Source: DATEJJ01 sp039649115 (GTDB lineage Bacteria > Actinomycetota > Actinomycetes > Mycobacteriales > Micromonosporaceae). Taken from it: 11,034 nucleotides of DNA. Below the pieces are notes generated by a model. The model had not been told where the DNA came from, searched no databases, and worked only from the letters and a program-made list of their open reading frames with translations. Both the position numbers and the translations under genes were made by a program. Shown here one piece after another: positions 6,039 through 11,034 of this stretch. Every line of letters starts with the position of its first letter. The stretch's first letter is position 1. The DNA is taken from positions 1 to 11,034 of the forward strand of contig JBBWZQ010000129.1 of assembly GCA_039649115.1 (NCBI GenBank), given 5' to 3'.

Positions 6039-7495
6039 GTAGGCATCTGGAGGTGCGGCGGGGGATTTACCGGGACTCGGTGCGGTTGATGCAGATCAGC
6101 CAGGCGGTGGGCGGGGTTGCGGGGGTACGGGGGGCACTGGTCGCGATGGCGACCGAGCTGAACCTGGATCTCGCCGCCGGGATGGGGTTCGAGCGCCCGC
6201 CGGACGCGACTCCCAACGACATGATGGTCGCCGTGGCGGCCGAGGGGGAGAGCGCGCTGGCGGACGCGCTGGCCCGGCTGGCCGCCGAGATGGACGCCAC
6301 CCCGACCCCGGGCACCGGTCCCACCACGGTGCCGCCGCGCACCGCCGGCTCGGCCGTACGCCGCCGCGACGCCACCGTGGTCGTCGTCTCGACGCCCGGC
6401 CGCTACGCGTTCCTCGATGCGATGGACGCGCTGGACGCGGGCGCCTCGGTGCTGGTGTTCTCCGACAACATGCCGGTCGAACAGGAGATCGCCCTCAAGG
6501 ACGCGGGCAGCGCGCGCGGGCTGCTGGTGATGGGGCCGGACTGCGGCACGGCGGTGCTCGGCGGCGTCGGCCTGGGCTTCGCCAACGTGGTGCGCCCCGG
6601 GCCGGTCGGGCTGGTCGCCGCCTCCGGCACCGGCGCGCAGCAGGTGATGAGCCTGCTCGACGCGGCCGGCGTCGGCGTCTCGCACTGCCTGGGCGTGGGC
6701 GGCCGGGACCTGTCGGCCGAGGTGGCCGGGCGGTCCACGCTCGCCGCGCTGGACGCGCTTTGCGCCGACGGGTCCACCGAGCTGATCCTGGTCATCGCGA
6801 AGCCGCCCGACCCGGCCGTCGCGCGGGCCGTGCGGGACCGGGCGGCACAGGCCCGCACGCCGGTCCTGTTCGGCCTGCTCGGTGCCGGGCAACCGGACCT
6901 GACCGCGGCGGTGGAGGAGGTACTGGCGGCGCTGGGCCGGCCGGTGCCGCAGTGGCCGAGCTGGCCGGGACCGGCGTCCACGAGAGCCGGCGCGATCCGG
7001 GGGCTCTACTGTGGAGGGTCGTTGTGCGACGAGGCGATGGCCATCGTGAGCGCCGCGCTCGGGCCGGTGTACTCGAACATCCCGCTGCGTCCTGAGTGGA
7101 GGGTGGCGCCGGACGGCCGGTTCGAGGGGCACACGATGATCGACTTTGGTGACGACGCGCTGACCGTGGGCCGGCCCCACCCGATGATCGACGGTACGCC
7201 GCGCCTGGAGCGGCTGGCGACCGAGGCGGCGGACCCGTCCTGCGGCGTGCTGCTGCTCGACGTCGTCCTGGGACACGGATCCGACCCGGATCCCGCCGCG
7301 TCCCTGGCACCCGCCGTGGCGGCCGCCCGGCAGGCGGGTACCGGGGTGGTCGTCGCGCTGATCGGCACCGAGGCCGACCCGCAGGGGCGGGACCGCCAGG
7401 CGTCGGCCCTCCACGACGCGGGCGCGCACGTCTTCTCCTCCAACGCGCAGGCGGCCCGATTCGCACTCCGGTTGAGCGGAGCGGGCCATGAGTGA
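6035..7495 (+). CDS. fdrA: FdrA/AllF protein (acyl-CoA synthetase-like carbamoyltransferase subunit)
   Basis: This 486-residue protein is of the FdrA (AllF) family, built on the succinyl-CoA synthetase alpha-subunit plan. The N-terminus RRGIYRDSVRLMQISQAV (8-25) and VRGALVAMATELNLDL (31-46) is the conserved FdrA opening. A CoA/phosphate-binding-like region includes VMGPDCGTA (165-173), ASGTGAQQVM (196-205) and GVGGRDLSAEVAG (220-232). A ligase-like second domain contains GGSLCDEAM (327-335) and GRPHPMID (379-386). In E. coli, AllF works with AllG and AllH to move a carbamoyl group between oxalurate and phosphate, giving oxamate and carbamoyl phosphate. It is somewhat shorter than the E. coli protein (about 555 residues). 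ATG at 6035 overlaps the preceding stop as ATGA and lacks a strong ribosome site, implying coupled translation. It overlaps the next gene by 8 nt. Family is certain; substrate is inferred. Confidence 0.93.
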   Translation: MSRHLEVRRGIYRDSVRLMQISQAVGGVAGVRGALVAMATELNLDLAAGMGFERPPDATPNDMMVAVAAEGESALADALARLAAEMDATPTPGTGPTTVPPRTAGSAVRRRDATVVVVSTPGRYAFLDAMDALDAGASVLVFSDNMPVEQEIALKDAGSARGLLVMGPDCGTAVLGGVGLGFANVVRPGPVGLVAASGTGAQQVMSLLDAAGVGVSHCLGVGGRDLSAEVAGRSTLAALDALCADGSTELILVIAKPPDPAVARAVRDRAAQARTPVLFGLLGAGQPDLTAAVEEVLAALGRPVPQWPSWPGPASTRAGAIRGLYCGGSLCDEAMAIVSAALGPVYSNIPLRPEWRVAPDGRFEGHTMIDFGDDALTVGRPHPMIDGTPRLERLATEAADPSCGVLLLDVVLGHGSDPDPAASLAPAVAAARQAGTGVVVALIGTEADPQGRDRQASALHDAGAHVFSSNAQAARFALRLSGAGHE

Positions 7496-8882
7496 GCTGC
7501 TCGCCGGGGAACCCCGGCTGGTGACCGTCGGCGCCGAGCTGTTCGCGACCGCGCTGGCCGCGCAGGCCGTGGCGTTCGAGACGGTGGCCTGGCAACCGCC
7601 GCCGGACTCCGCCACCGGTGCGCTGCTGCGGGTGGCCGCCGACCCGCGCCGCCCGGCGGCAAACGCGCAGGCGGCGCGGCGGATGCTCGCGGCCGGCGCC
7701 ACGCTGGTGGACGTGCTGCCGGCGGCCGAGGTCGTCGGGTTGGCCCCGGGGCAGTTCTGCCACGCCGGACCGCCGATCGGCTGGGCCCGCGCGTCCGGCC
7801 CGCTGCGCGGCGCCCTGATCGGCGCGATGCTGCTGGAAGGGCTGGCCGGGGACCCCGGACAGGCGCAGCGCCAGTTGGAGAGCGGTACCGGCATCGAGCT
7901 GGCACCCTGCCACGCGCGCGGTGGAGTGGGCCCGATGGCCGGCGTGGTGTCCCCGTCCATGTGGGTGTTCGTGCTGCGCGACGAGGTGCACGGCAACACC
8001 AGTTGGTGCACGCTCAACGAAGGGCTGGGCGCGGTGCTGCGCTACGGCGCGTACGGGCCGGACGTCATCGAGCGGCTGCGCTGGATGTCCGCGGTGCTGG
8101 GGCCGGCCCTGCGGGACGCGGTGCGGGCGCACGGGCCGGTGGACGTCAAGGCGATCGTGGGCCAGATGCTGCACATGGGCGACGAGGGGCACAACCGCAA
8201 CCGCGCCGGTTCCCTGATGCTGCTGCGCGAGCTGTTCCCGTACATTGTGGACAGTGGGCTGGCGCGGCGGGACGCGTCGGACGTGGCCCGCTTCATGGGC
8301 GGCAACGACCACTTCTTCCTCAACCTGGTGATGCCGGCGGGCAAGCTGCAGAACCTGGCCGCCGCGGGGATCCCCGGCGCCACGCTGGTGACCACCATGG
8401 CGCGCAACGGCACCGACTTCGGCATCCAGGTCTCGGGCACCGGCGACGCCTGGTTCACCGGGCCGGCAGCGGTGCCCGAGGGCCTGTTCCTGGGTAACTA
8501 CGGGCCGGCGGACGCCAACCCGGACATCGGCGACTCGGCCATCACGGAGACCTCGGGGTGGGGCGGCTTCTCGATGGCGGGCGCACCGGCGATCGTCCGG
8601 TTCGTCGGCGGCACGGTGTCCGACGCGCTGCGCACCACGCAGGAGATGTACGAGATCACGGTGGCCGAGAATCCGGCGTACACGCTGCCCGTGCTGGACT
8701 TCCGGGGTGCGCCGACCGGCATCGACGTGACCAAGGTGGTGCGGACCGGTGTGCTGCCGCAGATCAACACCGGCATCGCCGGCCGGGTCGCGGGCACCGG
8801 GCAGGTCGGTGCGGGACTGGTGAACCCGCCGATGGAGTGCTTCACGGCGGCCGTGGACGCGCTCGCCGCGGTCGCCCCGTAA
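7488..8882 (+). CDS. allG: DUF1116 protein, AllG-like (oxamate carbamoyltransferase subunit family)
   Basis: This 464-residue protein is of the DUF1116/AllG (formerly YlbE) family, third member of the AllFGH set. Strongly conserved-looking blocks are CHAGPPIGWA (91-100), GVGPMAGVVSPSMWVF (146-161), CTLNEGLGAVLRYGA (174-188), DEGHNRNRAGSL (232-243), GGNDHFFLNLVMPAGK (271-286) and TTMARNGTDFGIQVSG (302-317). They continue into ETSGWGGFSMAGAP (354-367). The His, Asn and Arg residues in these blocks are candidates for substrate contact, though roles are not known to me. ATG at 7488 overlaps the fdrA stop by 8 nt (ATGAGTGA) and has GGAG 6 nt upstream. It is the last gene of the operon: the next gene is about 250 bp away and a small hairpin follows the TAA. 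No carbamate kinase follows, although one is the usual partner for carbamoyl-phosphate use. Confidence 0.92.
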   Translation: MSELLAGEPRLVTVGAELFATALAAQAVAFETVAWQPPPDSATGALLRVAADPRRPAANAQAARRMLAAGATLVDVLPAAEVVGLAPGQFCHAGPPIGWARASGPLRGALIGAMLLEGLAGDPGQAQRQLESGTGIELAPCHARGGVGPMAGVVSPSMWVFVLRDEVHGNTSWCTLNEGLGAVLRYGAYGPDVIERLRWMSAVLGPALRDAVRAHGPVDVKAIVGQMLHMGDEGHNRNRAGSLMLLRELFPYIVDSGLARRDASDVARFMGGNDHFFLNLVMPAGKLQNLAAAGIPGATLVTTMARNGTDFGIQVSGTGDAWFTGPAAVPEGLFLGNYGPADANPDIGDSAITETSGWGGFSMAGAPAIVRFVGGTVSDALRTTQEMYEITVAENPAYTLPVLDFRGAPTGIDVTKVVRTGVLPQINTGIAGRVAGTGQVGAGLVNPPMECFTAAVDALAAVAP

Positions 8883-8890
8883 CCGCGTAC

Positions 8891-8907
8891 GCCGGATAAG
8901 GTCCGGC
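8891..8907 (+). terminator. Small hairpin after the allG-like gene
   Basis: GCCGGA-TAAGG-TCCGGC is a 6-bp inverted repeat with a 5-base loop, beginning 8 nt after the stop codon. There is no T-run, so it is only a candidate terminator for the allHFG-like operon. Confidence 0.4.
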
Positions 8908-8989
8908 CAGATGATATCGACCGAATCTGTCACGGCATCCTGCAATTAGTGAACGGCGGCCTACGAACAGTAATTGATTGACGGAGGGG

Positions 8990-9017
8990 GTGACAGGCGA
9001 ACGGAGGCGAGTATTGT
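8990..9017 (+). promoter_or_regulatory. Candidate promoter of the exported-protein gene
   Basis: GTGACA (8990-8995) and TATTGT (9012-9017) are separated by 16 bp and match the housekeeping -35/-10 pattern well for an actinomycete. They would give a leader of roughly 110 nt. The element lies in a 249-bp gap (8883-9131) that is clearly less GC-rich than its surroundings. Two copies of ACGGAGG occur exactly 20 bp apart (8981-8987 and 9001-9007), on one face of the helix, and could be activator sites. A second weaker -10-like TAACTT lies at 9036. Confidence 0.4.
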
Positions 9018-9117
9018 AGCTGCCGATGTGCCGTGTAACTTAACAAAGACGCACACCTATACACGCTGAGTTGCCACCTCACTACTTCGCCTTGCGCGTC
9101 ACGCGCTCGGTCCTCCC

Positions 9118-9124
9118 GGAGAGG
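9118..9124 (+). promoter_or_regulatory. Ribosome-binding site deciding a TTG start
   Basis: GGAGAGG ends 7 nt before the TTG at 9132. It is the only good Shine-Dalgarno upstream of the signal-peptide coding region and selects this TTG over the internal ATG at 9252. Confidence 0.6.
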
Positions 9125-9131
9125 TCGAGAG

Positions 9132-11034
9132 TTGGCTGGTCGGATACGATCTGCTGAATATCGTCGGGGTGCACACAAACGGAATGCGCATGCCCCGCGA
9201 CGGCGCTGGAAAGTCCCACTCGGCGCGGTCCTGTCCGTTTTGTTTCTTGCCATGGGCGGAGTCGCACTTGCCCAGGGTCCGGACGTCAACAATGCGTCGA
9301 CGCAGGACGCGGTGGATTGTACGGTGCTGGTCCCGCCCAATCCGCTGACCGCCCGCGGCCTCGCCACGCCGTACCGGCTGGTGGCGCCGTGCCATGAGGC
9401 GAATCCGGACACCGCCGCGTTCGTCCAGGCCACCATCATCGATCCGGCCTCGGGACAGGTCTCGGTGTACGACCCGCTCGTGATCGACGAGAACAGCAAC
9501 CCGGCGGTCCAGCCCCGGGTGCCGCGGCTGCCGGACGGCGCGGTGATCGGCCTCTGGTTCGGCTTCAACGGCGACAACCTGCGGCTGCGCGGCAGCAACG
9601 GCAGCCTGCGCGCCGGCCACTGCGTCAACGGTCTCGGCGACTCGATCTTCGGCCAGTTCGCGTACTGCAACGCACCCGCCTTCTTCGCCACCGCCGCGGC
9701 CGAGGTGACCGCCGGCCGGCTGCACATCCCCGCGCTGGGCACCGCCCGCGACAACCAGCCGTGCCCGAGCGTGCGCGACTTCGCGCTGGTCGACATGGAC
9801 CAGAGCGACAACGTGACCACCTCGTACCTCTCGCTGCCCGACGGGCGCACGGCGCAGAACACCAGCGCCAACGCGGCCGCACTGTCCAGCCAGGGCGCCC
9901 GGATCGAGATCAACGGCAGCGACAACGCGCTGCTCGACGCGTTCGTCGACCCGGCGCTGGGCTGCGTCCCGTTCACCGCACCGGATCTCGCCGAACCGGG
10001 CCGGATGGCGACCTCGCTGGCGCTCAACGAGCTGCAGGCCGGCGCGTACCAGGCGGAGCCGGTGGCGCTGGTGCCGATGAGCGACCCGATGACGCAGACC
10101 GGGGCCGGCAAGAACATCGAGAAGACCAATCTGTACCGCGCCGGGGTCGGGCAGCCGTCCGTGAACACCGCGACCGAGACGCCGCAGGCGTACTGCCTGA
10201 GCCTGGTCGGCGTCGGGGTCACCCGGACCAGGCTCGACCGCACCCTCACGCGCCACATGGTCTCGCCCGACTCGGGCGCCGCCAACAGCCTGTTCACCTT
10301 CCTGGCACAGCGGCTGTCCGGCAGCTTCGACGTGCTGGGCTGCGGCGACCTGCTCGGGGTGCGCAACCCGGTGCGGCTGGTGACGAAGGGCGGCGTCGTG
10401 GTCGACGCCCGGTTCACCACCGCCACCCCGCCGTCGACCCGGCCGTCCGGCCCGGCGAGCGCCTCGCCGCCGCCGTCGGCCGGCCCCACCGGATCGCGTC
10501 CACCGTCCGCGGCGGCGAGCGCGTCCACGAGCCCGGCCGTCCGGCCCGGCTCGCCGAGCCCGCTGGCCCCGACCGGTCCCGGTTCGCCGGCACACCCGGC
10601 GACACCGACGCCGCACCATTCGACGGCCGTGCCGCCCCCGGACACCTCGGACCCGGACTCGTTCATGGCCGCGCCGGTGATCCGGCCGGGCAGCAACGCC
10701 ACCCCGCCGGCCGACCCCAGTTCGGGCGACCCGTCCGGCGAGTCCCCGGGCGGCAACACCGGCGCCTCGCCGACGAGGGCAGCCACGCCGGCCACCCCCG
10801 CGGCAACGGGCAGCTCGGCTGCCGCCGCGCCGGCCGCACCGGGTGACCCGTCGATCACGGTCGAGCCGATGAAGGTGCGCGGGGTGGCTGGCGCCGACAC
10901 CCGCCCGACCAGCGGGATCCGGATCCCGCGCTTCGCCGGCGGGGTACTGGTCGGCAGCGGGACGGTCTTCTTCGTCGGGCTCATCGTGTACGCGGTGGGC
11001 GGCAAGCGCCGCCAGCGCGACTACATCAGCTACT
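9132..11034 (+). CDS. Exported, C-terminally membrane-anchored protein of unknown function (3' end cut)
   Basis: Not recognised as a named family. The frame is open from 9039 to the window end; 634 codons are present, and the final base begins the next one. From TTG at 9132 there is a long basic n-region (RRRWK at 23-27), a hydrophobic core about 28-46 and a likely signal peptidase site after ALA at 45-47. The ectodomain (about 48-428) has eight cysteines (63, 87, 164, 179, 211, 278, 355, 404), enough for four disulfides. Residues about 429-575 are a Pro/Ser/Thr/Ala-rich stalk, probably wall-spanning and possibly glycosylated. A transmembrane segment lies near 603-622 (VLVGSGTVFFVGLIVYAVGG, 605-624) followed by KRRQR and DYISY. 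That is a type I membrane topology with a short basic cytoplasmic tail, so few residues are probably missing. The ATG at 9252 would fall inside the signal core and is not the start. It has its own upstream region, no functional link to the preceding operon is evident, and there is no LPXTG sorting motif. Confidence 0.85.
   Translation, partial: MAGRIRSAEYRRGAHKRNAHAPRRRWKVPLGAVLSVLFLAMGGVALAQGPDVNNASTQDAVDCTVLVPPNPLTARGLATPYRLVAPCHEANPDTAAFVQATIIDPASGQVSVYDPLVIDENSNPAVQPRVPRLPDGAVIGLWFGFNGDNLRLRGSNGSLRAGHCVNGLGDSIFGQFAYCNAPAFFATAAAEVTAGRLHIPALGTARDNQPCPSVRDFALVDMDQSDNVTTSYLSLPDGRTAQNTSANAAALSSQGARIEINGSDNALLDAFVDPALGCVPFTAPDLAEPGRMATSLALNELQAGAYQAEPVALVPMSDPMTQTGAGKNIEKTNLYRAGVGQPSVNTATETPQAYCLSLVGVGVTRTRLDRTLTRHMVSPDSGAANSLFTFLAQRLSGSFDVLGCGDLLGVRNPVRLVTKGGVVVDARFTTATPPSTRPSGPASASPPPSAGPTGSRPPSAAASASTSPAVRPGSPSPLAPTGPGSPAHPATPTPHHSTAVPPPDTSDPDSFMAAPVIRPGSNATPPADPSSGDPSGESPGGNTGASPTRAATPATPAATGSSAAAAPAAPGDPSITVEPMKVRGVAGADTRPTSGIRIPRFAGGVLVGSGTVFFVGLIVYAVGGKRRQRDYISY

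Noticed and set aside
8246..8254. TGTGGACAG as a DnaA box or origin
   Set aside because: A single near-match inside a coding region with no cluster of boxes, no dnaA/dnaN and no AT-rich unwinding region; treated only as part of the octamer observation.
6792..8945. 717-codon minus-strand open frame opposite fdrA/allG
   Set aside because: Translation is rich in Arg/His/Gly/Pro with no domain, while the plus strand encodes clearly conserved FdrA and DUF1116 motifs.
8883..9131. c-di-AMP (ydaO) or similar riboswitch upstream of the exported protein
   Set aside because: Such switches often precede wall-related genes in actinomycetes, but the conserved core sequences could not be found here.
9252..9254. 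ATG as start of the exported protein
   Set aside because: It lies inside the hydrophobic core of the signal peptide and has no ribosome site; TTG at 9132 has GGAGAGG at 7 nt and gives a complete signal peptide.
8930..11005. Long open frame on the minus strand opposite the exported-protein gene
   Set aside because: It is the antisense of a frame with signal peptide, stalk and membrane span; its translation is low-complexity and it has no ribosome site. Such frames are common opposite GC-rich genes.

Overview
The window is very GC-rich DNA with strong G/C preference at third codon positions, GTG and TTG start codons, and many overlapping genes. It reads as a high-GC actinomycete. A Micromonosporaceae-type genome (Actinoplanes/Micromonospora relatives) is my guess from overall style and from a hairpin repeat near 5993-6015, but it is not proven.

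The left half (1-3510) is a minus-strand catabolic operon read right to left. An NCS2 nucleobase permease (3510-2080) is followed after 9 nt by the three subunits of a CoxMSL/xanthine-dehydrogenase-type molybdenum hydroxylase: FAD subunit (2070-1210), [2Fe-2S] subunit (1217-729) and molybdopterin subunit (from 732, cut by the window edge). The enzyme genes overlap by 8 and 4 nt, so they are probably translationally coupled.

Next to it on the same strand is a full-length PucR-family regulator (5245-3680). Only 34 bp separates its start from a divergent plus-strand operon of three overlapping genes (5280-8882): a DUF2877/AllH protein, FdrA/AllF and a DUF1116/AllG protein. In Escherichia coli, AllFGH together form oxamate carbamoyltransferase, which converts oxalurate to oxamate and carbamoyl phosphate at the end of anaerobic allantoin use. 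The 34-bp gap carries mirrored TAnnnT hexamers exactly 6 nt from each start codon, suggesting two leaderless transcripts, plus an 18-bp inverted repeat that could be the regulator's operator.

Together these genes look like a locally regulated system that imports a purine or pyrimidine base, hydroxylates it with a Mo enzyme, and at a later step transfers a carbamoyl group to phosphate. The intervening ring-opening enzymes and a carbamate kinase are not in this window, so the substrate is open.

After a 249-bp, relatively AT-rich gap with promoter-like elements (8883-9131), an unrelated gene begins with TTG at 9132 and runs off the right edge. It encodes an exported protein of unknown function: signal peptide, cysteine-containing ectodomain, long Pro/Ser/Thr/Ala-rich stalk and a C-terminal membrane anchor with a basic tail. 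No tRNA, rRNA, CRISPR array, insertion sequence or phage gene was seen.
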